A DNA stretch of 64,000 nucleotides from JAUIAI01 sp045106815 (GTDB taxonomy: Bacteria > Pseudomonadota > Gammaproteobacteria > Burkholderiales > Burkholderiaceae_E): NCBI GenBank assembly GCA_045106815.1, contig JBGCFG010000041.1, positions 1 through 64,000 on the forward strand. Reading direction: 5' to 3'. The notes below the pieces were generated by a model. That model was not told the origin of the DNA and searched no databases. It saw only the letters and a program-made list of their open reading frames with translations. How positions within the stretch are numbered: position 1 is the stretch's first letter; each line of letters begins with the position of its first letter. Position numbers and translations under genes: made by a program. Shown here in pieces: positions 1 to 8,161 of the stretch.

Positions 1-74
1 GCGTTGTAGGACACGACGGCCCAAATCAATAGCCCGCCTGCCAGCGAGATGAAGACGATTGTTTCGATTGACAT
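1..74 (-). CDS. lemA: LemA family protein, N-terminal fragment
   Basis: Only the first 24 or so codons lie in the window; the gene runs off the left edge. The minus strand reads MSIETIVFISLAGGLLIWAV and then VSYN, which is the usual N terminus of LemA proteins: one hydrophobic helix ending in Y-N just before the cytoplasmic or periplasmic helical bundle. The ATG at 74 is preceded by a strong purine-rich site (GGAGAAAGGTGG), which supports this start. LemA proteins are small membrane-anchored helical proteins of poorly defined function, often next to a TPM-domain protein. The family call rests only on the N terminus, so the rest of the gene should be inspected in the neighbouring sequence. Confidence 0.7.
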   Translation of the reverse strand, partial: MSIETIVFISLAGGLLIWAVVSYN

Positions 75-309
75 GACCACCTTTCTCCGGTTGTTCGAAT
101 ACCGGAATCATTGTCAGGCTATTCATGCCAACAACGCCACACACGGCGCACCGCCTATCGGGATGGCAGGGACACTTATCTGGCGGGACTGTCGTCGGGC
201 GATAAACGCGGCGATAGGCAGACTAAACGGCCGGTCGCGTGATACGAATCAACTCCTGACTGCACTCAAACCCGCAACATCAAGTACCACTCGCCGACTG
301 GGATTACTT

Positions 310-1071
310 TTATTGTCGAGGCTGTGATCCAGAAGCTGGCCGGTTGCCACTGGCCTCTTTTCGAGCAGCATCAGTGGACAAAGAGGCAGCCTCTTCCGTG
401 GAGATAATCTCAAAGACTGTGACCACTTTCTGAACACCACCTGACCGGCTTGCGATACTTGCCGCCCGTTCAGCTTCTTCATTAGTCACCAAGCCCATCA
501 AATAGACAGAGCCACTTTCGGTCTTAACCTTGACCGAATTACCGGGAACGAGTTGATCGCGTAGCAAACTCGTTTTGACGCGCGTGGTGATGGTCACGTC
601 ACTTGCTGTCACTTGCAGGGAGGGCTGCCCGGAAATCTCCAGCTCGTTATAGACACCGCGCACATTGGGCAAACCAGCAACGGTTGCGCCAGCAAGCTGC
701 TTGTCTTGATCAGACAATACCTGCCCGGTCAGGAGCACGCGCCGGTTAAAGCTGGTGGCCGCAATGCCAGAAGCATCAGAGAGACGTTCACGCAATAAAG
801 ATCGCGCTTTGAGCTCAATGGTCTGATCCTCGGTTTGCGCGCCAATCGAACGGCGGTCAATGGCGGCAAGTGCACCAAGCGCTACACCGGTGGCCGCCAG
901 CGTGAAACACGCTGTTTGTATGAGTGACGCCACCACCAGAGTCATGATCATGGCGGTCCGCGCCAATAGGCGCCGACCTGCGGGAGCTGCACTCTCGCCA
1001 GGCGTCTGGTCTTGATTTGCTGCCATCGTTTGCGGAACTCGTGGGGTGGATAGGGGCATCACCTTGGGCAT
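310..1071 (-). CDS. dolP: BON-domain outer-membrane-type protein (DolP/YraP-like)
   Basis: The protein is about 253 residues from the chosen start. A hydrophobic segment (MIMTLVVASLIQTACF) resembles a lipoprotein signal with a weak lipobox, since Q rather than L sits at -3 of the Cys. Two BON domains follow: one over RSIGAQTEDQTIELKARSLL and its VLLTGQV strand, the second over TITTRVKTSLLRD with GSVYLMGLV. DolP supports outer-membrane integrity and division-site envelope quality control in proteobacteria. The reading frame is open to 1194, which would overlap yraN. ATG 1071 is preferred because GGGAG lies just upstream. That leaves about 38 residues before the hydrophobic stretch, so an even later start is possible. 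It is the last gene of the lpoA-yraN-dolP run. The tail after the second BON domain is Ser/Gln-rich and looks disordered. Confidence 0.8.
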   Translation of the reverse strand: MPKVMPLSTPRVPQTMAANQDQTPGESAAPAGRRLLARTAMIMTLVVASLIQTACFTLAATGVALGALAAIDRRSIGAQTEDQTIELKARSLLRERLSDASGIAATSFNRRVLLTGQVLSDQDKQLAGATVAGLPNVRGVYNELEISGQPSLQVTASDVTITTRVKTSLLRDQLVPGNSVKVKTESGSVYLMGLVTNEEAERAASIASRSGGVQKVVTVFEIISTEEAASLSTDAARKEASGNRPASGSQPRQ

Positions 1072-1172
1072 CAACAGTTCTCCCGGGCTTTCTCGGCTTA
1101 TCGTTGTCACCAGATTATACGGGTCGGGGCTGCCCGGGCAGGCAGAGCAGCGGATTTGTCGGCGTAAGCGCG

Positions 1173-1526
1173 TCAGAATGCGTTTCGAATCCAATTGGGC
1201 TGACCCGCTTCAATGGCAAACACGTCAAAACGACAGGCCGGCCACCGGCGATCGCCGTATTGCCGTTTGAGCCATGCCTGAGCCTGGCGCTGAAGCCGTT
1301 GTTGCTTGGCTGGCGTCACGCTGGCCGCGGCTCCGCCAAACGCACTTGAGCGCCGCACGCGCACCTCAACGAATACAACGGTTTGCTCATCGAGCATGAT
1401 CAGATCGATCTCACCCAGCTTGCTGCCAACATTGCGCGCCACCAGTATCAGGCCAGCACTCTCTAACGCTGACAGGGCCTGATCTTCGCCAGCATCGCCA
1501 GTGAGCTGCTGCGAGGTGCGAGCCAC
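1173..1526 (-). CDS. yraN: YraN family (UPF0102) endonuclease-like protein
   Basis: This 117-residue protein has the full UPF0102 pattern: an N-terminal G-x-x-GED-A segment (TGDAGEDQALSALE), then GEIDLIMLDE and VVFVEVRVRRS. These residues match the D-ExK core of the restriction-endonuclease fold (E-I-D and E-V-R here, so the usual K is R). C-terminal W/F-D-V motifs (CRFDVFAIE) complete it. Its cellular role is not settled; the family sits conservatively next to lpoA and rsmI. The start codon is GTG at 1526, three bases after the lpoA stop, so the two are almost certainly cotranscribed and perhaps translationally coupled. Its length is normal for the family. Confidence 0.9.
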   Translation of the reverse strand: MARTSQQLTGDAGEDQALSALESAGLILVARNVGSKLGEIDLIMLDEQTVVFVEVRVRRSSAFGGAAASVTPAKQQRLQRQAQAWLKRQYGDRRWPACRFDVFAIEAGQPNWIRNAF

Positions 1527-1529
1527 AAC

Positions 1530-2894
1530 TCAGTTGGTAGGCTGCTTTGCAGGTTCGGTTGCCTGGACATCGTGAACAGACGCATAGGCAGGCTGCAAAA
1601 TACCGCTCCGATACACGCCCAACACAGGCTCGCGCAGGACTCTGGGGTCCTGATCAGGATCAAGGTAAAGCTGGCCCGTCACCCCATCCAGGGTGATGGG
1701 TCCAAACGCTGCGGGATCAGCCCCGCGCTCGATCAGGCTGCGTGATAGTCGGTAAGCGTCTACACCGAATGCATATAGGCGCTGCATCTCATTGTGCGGC
1801 AAGCGCCTTGAACGCTTATAGGCAGCTACCGCCGGATGGTCTGGCAAGAGTTGCCAGGGCATCGCCACCAATCTCACCCCATCAAGCTCCGGAGCGGCCA
1901 GCAGCTCTGACTTGGCGACTGTCGGCAACGCACCCACATTCATTTGTGAGGTGCCATAGATTGGTAGTGCAGGCGAGAAAGCGCTGCGGATTTCCTTCAT
2001 GATGTCGGGCTCAAGCGCCGCGAACACCACATCGGCCCGTACGCCCGTCAGTAGGCGGCTCATCTCGCGGCGCCCTTTGATATTGCGCACGATGGGCTTT
2101 TCAGCCTCGCCACCAAAGGCTTGCCAACCCTCAATGAAAGCGTCAGCACTCCGTTGTGACAATGACTTGGTATCGCTGATAGCAAGTGCCCGCAATGGTC
2201 GGACGTTGCCAACGCGCTGGTAAGTATCAGCAAATGCAAAGCGCGCCGCACTGCGCCCGTCAAACTCCACGGCAAGGCTAAACAAAGTGCAGTTCTCGGG
2301 AATCTGGCGCCCCTGGTCGGGCAGGTTCAGGCCCAAGGTCGGAATGGATAGCTCGGGCAGGCGAGCCAGCCCGTTTAGCTCGCTGCGAATCAGGGGACCA
2401 ATAACCATCTGGAACCGCTCTTTGCGCAACTGACGATAAATCTCAGCAGCGTCAGGAAAATCGGGCTCTTCGATGCGAAACACTTTGACATACACACCCC
2501 GGCCGTCAACCTCATGAGCCGCAATCACGCCACGCAGCACCGCATCGGCCGCAAAGCGATACGGCCCTTCGATGTTGGGCAACAACAGCGCGATACGAGT
2601 GCGCCCACGGCCAAACTCCTCAACATCTGATACCAGTGAAGACTTCTTCTTCTCTTCTTCGTCTTCGGCATCGCCTAACGCGTTAGCATCAGCTGAGTCA
2701 GGCTTGGCATTTTGGGCAAATGCGGCAGGCATGAGCAGCCCGCTGGAAGCACCAGCAACTGCCAGGCCATGGCTCAAACCCTTACCCATCGCACACAGTG
2801 CAGCGCGGCGGCTCAGCGCTTCCTCAAGAGGACCGCTGGGCGACGGGTTGCAAACATGACTTAACGGGCGATACGAACGGCGATTAATGGACAC
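1530..2894 (-). CDS. Penicillin-binding protein activator LpoA-like (LppC) periplasmic protein
   Basis: The mature part has the periplasmic-binding-protein-like fold of the LpoA C-terminal domain: RTRIALLLPNIEGPYRFAAD, then EEPDFPDAAEIYRQL, MVIGPLIRSELNGLA and PTLGLN. In gammaproteobacteria LpoA activates PBP1A; the shorter betaproteobacterial version lacks the TPR half, as here. From GTG 2894 the protein is 454 residues. AGGAG lies 11 bases upstream of that GTG. The N terminus contains L-S-R-R-A-A-L followed about 15 residues later by a hydrophobic stretch ending AAFA-QN, which resembles a twin-arginine signal with a signal peptidase I site. There is no lipobox Cys, so it may be soluble and not lipidated. 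The frame is open to 3020 but that would overlap rsmI fully. The 5' end overlaps the divergent rsmI start by 8 bases. Confidence 0.75.
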   Translation of the reverse strand: MSINRRSYRPLSHVCNPSPSGPLEEALSRRAALCAMGKGLSHGLAVAGASSGLLMPAAFAQNAKPDSADANALGDAEDEEEKKKSSLVSDVEEFGRGRTRIALLLPNIEGPYRFAADAVLRGVIAAHEVDGRGVYVKVFRIEEPDFPDAAEIYRQLRKERFQMVIGPLIRSELNGLARLPELSIPTLGLNLPDQGRQIPENCTLFSLAVEFDGRSAARFAFADTYQRVGNVRPLRALAISDTKSLSQRSADAFIEGWQAFGGEAEKPIVRNIKGRREMSRLLTGVRADVVFAALEPDIMKEIRSAFSPALPIYGTSQMNVGALPTVAKSELLAAPELDGVRLVAMPWQLLPDHPAVAAYKRSRRLPHNEMQRLYAFGVDAYRLSRSLIERGADPAAFGPITLDGVTGQLYLDPDQDPRVLREPVLGVYRSGILQPAYASVHDVQATEPAKQPTN

Positions 2895-3822
2895 GACAGT
2901 GATTACTCCTGGTGAGCCGGCATTATATGTAGTGGCCACGCCAATCGGAAATCTTGGCGACCTGTCATCTCGTGCACGCAACGTCTTGTGCGACGTACGG
3001 TTGGTTGCAGCCGAAGACACGCGTCACACCGGCCAATTGATGGCCCATATTGGATCAAATGCGTCGCTTGTATCGGCCCATAGTCATAATGAAAGAGGCC
3101 GAGTCGATCAGATCGTGCAGATTCTTTCCGGCGGTGAAAGCTGCGCGCTGGTCAGTGATGCGGGCACACCTGCCATCAGTGACCCTGGTGCGCGTCTGGT
3201 TGCGGGTGTTCGAGCGGCTGGATATCAAATTGTGCCAATTCCAGGCCCGAGTGCGGTCATTGCCTTGCTTAGCGCAGCAGGACTCGATGCAGACCGCTTT
3301 GGCCCCGCCGCTGATCGATTTCGCTTTGAAGGCTTTCTCCCGGCCAAAGCTGCGGCAAGAAAAGCACGCTTGAGTATGCTGACCCAGACCGATGCGGTTT
3401 TGGTGATCATGGAGGCGCCACACCGCATTGAGCACTGTCTGACTGATATAAGCCAGGTATTCGGACCGGATCGTACCCTCGTCATCGGGCGGGAACTCAC
3501 CAAACGGTTCGAGCAAATCGTAAGCTTAAGCTGTGCCGAGGCGCCCGCCTGGCTGTCCAGTAACGCGAACCATCAGCGCGGTGAATTTGTATTGGCGATC
3601 TCGCCTAAACCTGTTGTAGCCGAAGCAGCATCAGATGAGCCTAGCGAGTCTGTTGTCACGGCGGTCACACCGGTGACAGTCGACACGACAGCCGGTGAGT
3701 TGATGCGCAGGCTTCTGGCCGAAATGCCGCCGGCCCGTGCCGTCAAGCTGGCTCGTGCGTTAACGGGGCTGCCACAGAAAGCGCTTTACGCGCTGGCGGT
3801 TGAACTGCAATCGCAGCGTTAG
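2887..3822 (+). CDS. rsmI: 16S rRNA (cytidine(1402)-2'-O)-methyltransferase RsmI
   Basis: The protein has 311 residues, slightly longer than E. coli RsmI. It is recognised by LYVVATPIGNLGDLSSRA near the N terminus (the family's hallmark GNL-D motif), AAEDTRHTGQLMAHI, SHNERGRVDQI, ALVSDAGTPAISDPG and IPGPSAVIALLSAAGLDADRF. These form the tetrapyrrole-methylase-type SAM-binding fold. RsmI methylates the 2'-O of C1402 in the ribosomal P site together with RsmH. No good ribosome binding site precedes ATG 2887, so the exact start is less sure. The gene is divergent from lpoA with overlapping 5' ends and convergent with rlpA. Confidence 0.95.
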   Translation: MDTTVITPGEPALYVVATPIGNLGDLSSRARNVLCDVRLVAAEDTRHTGQLMAHIGSNASLVSAHSHNERGRVDQIVQILSGGESCALVSDAGTPAISDPGARLVAGVRAAGYQIVPIPGPSAVIALLSAAGLDADRFGPAADRFRFEGFLPAKAAARKARLSMLTQTDAVLVIMEAPHRIEHCLTDISQVFGPDRTLVIGRELTKRFEQIVSLSCAEAPAWLSSNANHQRGEFVLAISPKPVVAEAASDEPSESVVTAVTPVTVDTTAGELMRRLLAEMPPARAVKLARALTGLPQKALYALAVELQSQR

Positions 3823-3845
3823 CCGTTCACCGCCGATCTTGGACG

Positions 3846-3863
3846 ACTAGCCCTAAGGCCAGT
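3846..3863. terminator. Weak hairpin between convergent rsmI and rlpA
   Basis: ACTAGCC and GGCCAGT can pair with one mismatch around a CTAA loop in the 69-base gap between the two convergent genes. There is no U tract on either side, so intrinsic termination is doubtful. Confidence 0.25.
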
Positions 3864-3891
3864 CACACGGCCAGTCCCTCTAGGCAAAGTC

Positions 3892-5163
3892 TTAGCGAAA
3901 CACAAAGAACGGCCTGAGACTTGATTCCTGATTTATGCGACGAATCGCGGCCTCAGCCTGCGCCGCGTCAGCAAACGGACCGGCCTGGATTTTGTGCAGC
4001 CCACGCTCCGCGATAATTTCGATTGGCAGGAAAAGACCGTTTAGCGTGCCGCTGTTGCTATAGAGATTCTGGCGCGCAGCTTTTTCTGTTTCGAATGCGC
4101 CCAGTTGCAAATAGATTAGCGGATCTTCTACAAGAGACGAACGGTTATCGAGTTCAACCCGTCGCGCCGCCGCAGCGATTAATTCAATCTGCTTCTCATC
4201 CGCCTTTTGTGCGGGTGTCTGGTTCGCTTTCGCCCAATCAAACGGCGCAAGAGGATCACGTCTTGCCTTTCGGATGTCCTGATCAGGTTCGGGGACCGCC
4301 GGGCGTAGTCCGCCGGCCGGAATTGTTTCAATGACAACAGCCGGCGAATCATCGCCGCCGACAACAACCTGCGGCGCTGACTGGCTTACGCGAGGCTTGG
4401 CTTGCGACCCACGCAATGTAACCACGCGCTGCCCCGTAGAATCGCGCCCACTTGCCCGCTTCTCTTTCATGCCTGCGACCTTTTGCGGTGCAACCTGTGG
4501 AAAGCCGGGCACTGGCAAGGACGCCTGCGCAGCCTGACTGGCCACCGCTGGCGCTCTGCGCGCGACGGTTCTGGCTTTGCGCTGGCTTAGCTGCGGTGCT
4601 GCCTGGGGCGTACTTGGTGCCTGACGCTCCATGGCCACCACAACCGGATCCACCACTTCAAGGCTGACCAATGTTGTGCCTTTCTGGATATAGCCAAGCT
4701 TGGCTGCCGCTGCAAATGACAGATCAATGATCCGGCCGTTGCTGAAAGGGCCACGATCATTGATGCGGACAACCACTGAACGGTTGTTCTCAAGATTCTT
4801 GACGCGGACATAGCTCGGCAGTGGCAGGGTTGGATGCGCGCCGGTCATCGCGTACATGTCGTATGACTCACCAATCGCAGTCGGCTTACCCTGAAACTGT
4901 TTGCCATACCAAGACGCAACACCTGACTGCCTGAACGACTGACGTTTGGTCATCGGAACATACTGGCGATCAAAAACGCGATACGGTTTAACCGAGGCAG
5001 GCTTAATCGGCTCGTCCCGCGGGATGGCATCGACAGCATCTACAAACTCAGCCGCCGGCCGCGTGCCGGGACCATCATTCTGATAGTAGGCGCCTGGCTT
5101 GGGCGCAGTCGAGCCACAGGCTGCGACAAATGCCGTGACGAGAAAAAGTGCGGCCGTTCTCAT
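3892..5163 (-). CDS. rlpA: RlpA-type septal ring lytic transglycosylase (DPBB + SPOR lipoprotein)
   Basis: This 423-residue lipoprotein begins with a signal peptide ending LVTAFVAAC (lipobox V-A-A-C). The double-psi beta-barrel domain is clear: GVASWYGKQFQGKPTAIGE, MTGAHPTLPLPSYVRVKN and VVVRINDRGPFSNGRIIDLS. A Pro/Ala/Gln-rich linker follows, then a C-terminal SPOR domain (YLQLGAFETEKAARQNL to IQAGPFADAAQAEAAIRRI). RlpA cleaves glycan strands lacking stem peptides at the septum, and the SPOR domain targets it there. Two bases separate it from the upstream BtuF-like gene, so they are cotranscribed. A second SPOR protein is encoded a few genes away at 7562-8149. Confidence 0.92.
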   Translation of the reverse strand: MRTAALFLVTAFVAACGSTAPKPGAYYQNDGPGTRPAAEFVDAVDAIPRDEPIKPASVKPYRVFDRQYVPMTKRQSFRQSGVASWYGKQFQGKPTAIGESYDMYAMTGAHPTLPLPSYVRVKNLENNRSVVVRINDRGPFSNGRIIDLSFAAAAKLGYIQKGTTLVSLEVVDPVVVAMERQAPSTPQAAPQLSQRKARTVARRAPAVASQAAQASLPVPGFPQVAPQKVAGMKEKRASGRDSTGQRVVTLRGSQAKPRVSQSAPQVVVGGDDSPAVVIETIPAGGLRPAVPEPDQDIRKARRDPLAPFDWAKANQTPAQKADEKQIELIAAAARRVELDNRSSLVEDPLIYLQLGAFETEKAARQNLYSNSGTLNGLFLPIEIIAERGLHKIQAGPFADAAQAEAAIRRINQESSLRPFFVFR

Positions 5164-5165
5164 GA

Positions 5166-5954
5166 TCAGCCCCTTTGCAATTCGAATGAATGGTTTAACG
5201 CATCGCGAAAACCGGCAAGGTAATGCAGGCCGGCAATCGCCCGTGGGCCATACCAGGAAGTCATTTCACCATCGATCAGTCGACACGGTGTATCACTCAT
5301 ACCGGGCATCTGCCGAACGTCATCAAAGTGCTGGGGCCCAAAGCGAAAAGGCTCAGAAGACATCAGAACCAGCGACGGCTGCCAATCTGACCAATCATTA
5401 TCGGCAACCACCGGATAGCGATCAGCATCCCGTTCGCCCTGGATATCCGGTACTGATTTGAAGCCGACGCAAGCCAGCATCTGACTGATAAAGGTATTTC
5501 GGGTCACGGTCATCCAGGGTGATTTCCAGATCAAATAAAGTACACGAACGGGGTGATCTTGCCGTGACAAGAGTCGCGCATGTGCCTGTTCAAACTGCTC
5601 AACCAGCCGATTTGCCTCGTCGCGACGGTCGAATTGGTCACCGAATTGCCGGTATAGCCCAAGGTTATCGGTTAGTGTGATCGGATTAGTCACGATGATT
5701 TCCGGAATGAAACTGGCCAGTTCGGCAACGACAGGCTGCTCGTTTTCTTCCCGGCTCACAATCAAGTGCGTCGGCTTGAGCTGTCGGATCCTTTCGACAT
5801 CAACCGCCTTGGTACCGCCAACTTTGGGCACCTGTCTGACCTGCTCACGAGGGTGGACGCAAAACCCTGTACGGCCCACCAAATAGGTGCCCAATCCGAG
5901 CGAACAGACTAACTCGGTCAAACTGGGCACTAGGGAGACAATGCGCGGTGCCAT
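5166..5954 (-). CDS. Cobalamin-binding-like protein (BtuF/helical-backbone fold, no signal peptide)
   Basis: The 262-residue protein starts directly with PRIVSLVPSLTELVCSLGLG, the first strand of the helical-backbone metal-receptor fold (PF01497). It continues with GRTGFCVHP, VPKVGGTKAVDVERIRQLKPTHLIVS and a second lobe with LVLMSSEPFRF. BtuF homologues bind vitamin B12 or iron chelates for ABC import. This one lacks an N-terminal signal peptide and has no permease or ATPase neighbours, which is common for the stand-alone betaproteobacterial members, so ligand and location are unknown. Its stop abuts the rlpA start by two bases, and its ATG directly follows the stop of the upstream SDR gene. 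Confidence 0.8.
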   Translation of the reverse strand: MAPRIVSLVPSLTELVCSLGLGTYLVGRTGFCVHPREQVRQVPKVGGTKAVDVERIRQLKPTHLIVSREENEQPVVAELASFIPEIIVTNPITLTDNLGLYRQFGDQFDRRDEANRLVEQFEQAHARLLSRQDHPVRVLYLIWKSPWMTVTRNTFISQMLACVGFKSVPDIQGERDADRYPVVADNDWSDWQPSLVLMSSEPFRFGPQHFDDVRQMPGMSDTPCRLIDGEMTSWYGPRAIAGLHYLAGFRDALNHSFELQRG

Positions 5955-6779
5955 TTACTCAGCCCCATTGCCTGGACCCATCTCGGGCTCGCGGGCTTTT
6001 CTTGGTGCGCGACTAAACAGAAAGTCAAAGACAGCATTCGGCAGTTGTCTCAATACGCGCGCCACCCACCCCATCTGCCACGGAATCACAACGAACGAGC
6101 GCCCGGCATCAATGGCTCGTAATGCCTTTTCAGCAAAGCGCTGGGCCGGCATCAGAAACGGCATCGGATAGCGATTGTGCTCAGTCATTGGCGTTTGGAT
6201 ATACCCTGGTGCGATCGTGATGACCTTGATGGGTGAGCCTTTCAACTCAACCCGCAAGCTCTCGAGATAGGCAATCGCACCGGCTTTGGAGGCACTGTAA
6301 GCGCCAGCGCCCGGCAGACCGCGAATGCCAGCAACGCTCGCAATGCCCACAAGCCGTCCAGCGCCAGATGCGCGCATGACCGGTAAAAACACATCGAAGG
6401 TCTGCGCCATCGCAGTCAGGTTCGTCTGCACAATTCTTGCAAACACCTCACTATCGCCAGACTCACCCGTCACCGTGCCTGAGCTGATCCCGGCGTTGGC
6501 AATCACGATATCCACCCCGCCCGCGTCGCGCAGGAATTGCTCGGCAGCGGCTTTCAATGCACAGGCGTCGAGGACGTCAACGGTATAGCAATGGCAGCTT
6601 GCGCCGACCAGTTCTGAGGCCAGCGTTTCAATTCGATCGCTACGACGAGCCAGCAGCCCCAATACGACCCCGGGTTCTGTCTGCGCGTAGGCGCGCGCCA
6701 GTGCCATGCCTAGACCACTGGATGCGCCTGTAATAAAAATACGCCGAGGTTTTTCCATTTGGTGCCAGCGGCTCCTCAT
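5955..6779 (-). CDS. SDR family NAD(P)-dependent oxidoreductase
   Basis: This is a classical short-chain dehydrogenase of about 270 residues. The cofactor motif is TGASSGLG (residues 17-24), with NAG (VIANAGISSG), the catalytic Ser in GIASVAG, and Y-S-A-S-K with the catalytic Tyr and Lys. The C-terminal part, with FVVIPWQMGWVARVLRQLP and F-D-F-L-F, is typical of membrane-associated, lipid-oriented SDRs such as the YdfG/Sdr-like proteins next to dsbA in betaproteobacteria. The substrate cannot be deduced. An internal ATG at 6758 (MEKPRRIF) would give a more typical N terminus, with GAGGAG 13 bases upstream; neither start has an ideal ribosome site. Its stop codon directly abuts the BtuF-like ATG. 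Confidence 0.85.
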   Translation of the reverse strand: MRSRWHQMEKPRRIFITGASSGLGMALARAYAQTEPGVVLGLLARRSDRIETLASELVGASCHCYTVDVLDACALKAAAEQFLRDAGGVDIVIANAGISSGTVTGESGDSEVFARIVQTNLTAMAQTFDVFLPVMRASGAGRLVGIASVAGIRGLPGAGAYSASKAGAIAYLESLRVELKGSPIKVITIAPGYIQTPMTEHNRYPMPFLMPAQRFAEKALRAIDAGRSFVVIPWQMGWVARVLRQLPNAVFDFLFSRAPRKAREPEMGPGNGAE

Positions 6780-6811
6780 CCGCTAGCGCCAAGCCGCACT
6801 GTCGAGTTTGA

Positions 6812-7444
6812 TCAGGCAGCTTTGCGCTCCATCTCTATTAAGGCGTCAGTGACTCGCAACGCCGCCTCATTGCTGCCCGTCATGGACGGCGATGTGAGGT
6901 ACTTACCGTTGACGGCAATCATGGGCACCCCGTCAACACCAAATGCTGCCGTTGCCTGGGAGGCTCGCTTCATTTGCGTTCGCACACCGAAGGAGCTGTA
7001 GACCTTCATAAAGGCCTGCTCATCCAAACCATTAGCTGCTGCCCACTCGCGGATCTCGCTCTCATCACGCATGCGCTTCCGCTCGCGATGAATGGCCTCG
7101 AACACTTTTACGCCCAGTTCTTTATCTTTGCCCATAGCCTCCAGCGTGTAGTGAATCTGCTGGTGAGACGGCGAGCGAAACTGAACATGCACATGACGAA
7201 AGACCACGTCATCAGGCAACTTCTTGGCCCAGTTTTCAATTGAGGGATGTAGCGAATAGCAGTGGGGGCACGCATACCAGAAGAATTCCAGCACCTCGAT
7301 TTGGCCTGCTTCAACCGCCGTGCGTTGTGGTGGCCGTACCTCGCGATACTCCTTGCCGGCTTGAATGGCGGAGGCAACGCCTGCCGGCAATAGGGTTGCC
7401 GCTGACAGCGCAGCGCCAGAAATTAAGAATTCTCGCTTACTCAT
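6812..7444 (-). CDS. dsbA: Thiol:disulfide interchange protein DsbA
   Basis: The 210-residue protein has an N-terminal signal (KREFLISGAALSAATLLPAG, cleavage near ASA) and a thioredoxin fold with insert. The active site is C59-P-H-C62 in the context FFWYACPHCYSLHP. The cis-proline loop is GVDGVPMIAVNGKY. CPHC is the classical DsbA dipeptide, giving a strongly oxidising periplasmic disulfide donor. The position between an SDR gene and the SPOR/argS pair is a common betaproteobacterial arrangement. Possible clients in this window include the two four-cysteine exported proteins at 60093-63538. Confidence 0.93.
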   Translation of the reverse strand: MSKREFLISGAALSAATLLPAGVASAIQAGKEYREVRPPQRTAVEAGQIEVLEFFWYACPHCYSLHPSIENWAKKLPDDVVFRHVHVQFRSPSHQQIHYTLEAMGKDKELGVKVFEAIHRERKRMRDESEIREWAAANGLDEQAFMKVYSSFGVRTQMKRASQATAAFGVDGVPMIAVNGKYLTSPSMTGSNEAALRVTDALIEMERKAA

Positions 7445-7561
7445 GTCTTTTCTCCAGTCCTATTGAGCGAACTCCGCCACCGCAGTCATTTAAAACTCGT
7501 TAAATTTGACTATCTTCGGCCAACGTCACGTAAATTTATCGAATACCGACCAGCCGATACT

Positions 7562-8149
7562 CTATTGTCTAACGACTGACGCTTCAATCCCGTTGTCCGC
7601 CAATTTGGATCGGGCAATGTTCATGGCGTCTAAAGCTCGATATGGGCCGACCCGCACCCGATAAAGAATCTCATTATTGACCTGGGCCGCAGCGACTTCT
7701 GGCTTGAAGCCAATAAGCGTCAGACGGGCTCGCATCGCATCCGCATCAGCTTGCACCCGAAATGCGCCCGCCTGCAGCAAATAGGTGGTGCTTGCCCCTG
7801 GCGCGGTCCGTGGCGCTGCCGCGATAATTGGGGCGGCGTCTGACTCTGGCGCAGCCTGCGTAGCGGGGTCTGCCTGGGCCTGCTCAGCCTGCTCTTCGCG
7901 ATACAGTGGTTTGTTGGGGTCAGGGGCCAGGCCCGTTTCGGGCGCCACGACAATCGCATTGACCTTGTCGCTCTTGTTAATAAGCGGCAACGGTGCGCGA
8001 CTAGCCAGCAGTGCCGCAGCCGCAGCAACCGCCAGGCCAACCACCATGCCCACCAGAAAACCAACCGCCGTACCGCCACGCTGGCGAGTCCGCTGAGACC
8101 TCAGGCCATGCAGTGCCGACAAAGGACGGAGCTGATTGTGAATAAACAT
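7562..8149 (-). CDS. SPOR-domain membrane protein (FtsN-like)
   Basis: The 195-residue protein has a short cytoplasmic N terminus with basic residues, one transmembrane helix (GFLVGMVVGLAVAAAAALLA), a disordered Ala/Glu/Pro-rich periplasmic linker and a C-terminal SPOR domain. The SPOR domain runs from YLLQAGAFRVQADADAMRAR to YRVRVGPYRALDAMNIARS. This layout matches FtsN and other divisome SPOR proteins, which bind denuded glycan at the septum. The gene lies 12 bases after argS on the same strand, a widely conserved pairing in proteobacteria. I do not give the name ftsN because the essential FtsN N-terminal motif is not evident. Confidence 0.85.
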   Translation of the reverse strand: MFIHNQLRPLSALHGLRSQRTRQRGGTAVGFLVGMVVGLAVAAAAALLASRAPLPLINKSDKVNAIVVAPETGLAPDPNKPLYREEQAEQAQADPATQAAPESDAAPIIAAAPRTAPGASTTYLLQAGAFRVQADADAMRARLTLIGFKPEVAAAQVNNEILYRVRVGPYRALDAMNIARSKLADNGIEASVVRQ

Positions 8150-8161
8150 AGGGCTGTGTTG

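Noticed and set aside
49..327. Plus-strand ORF of 92 codons at the left end
   Set aside because: It is antisense to lemA and the end of the BON gene, with no family resemblance or ribosome site.
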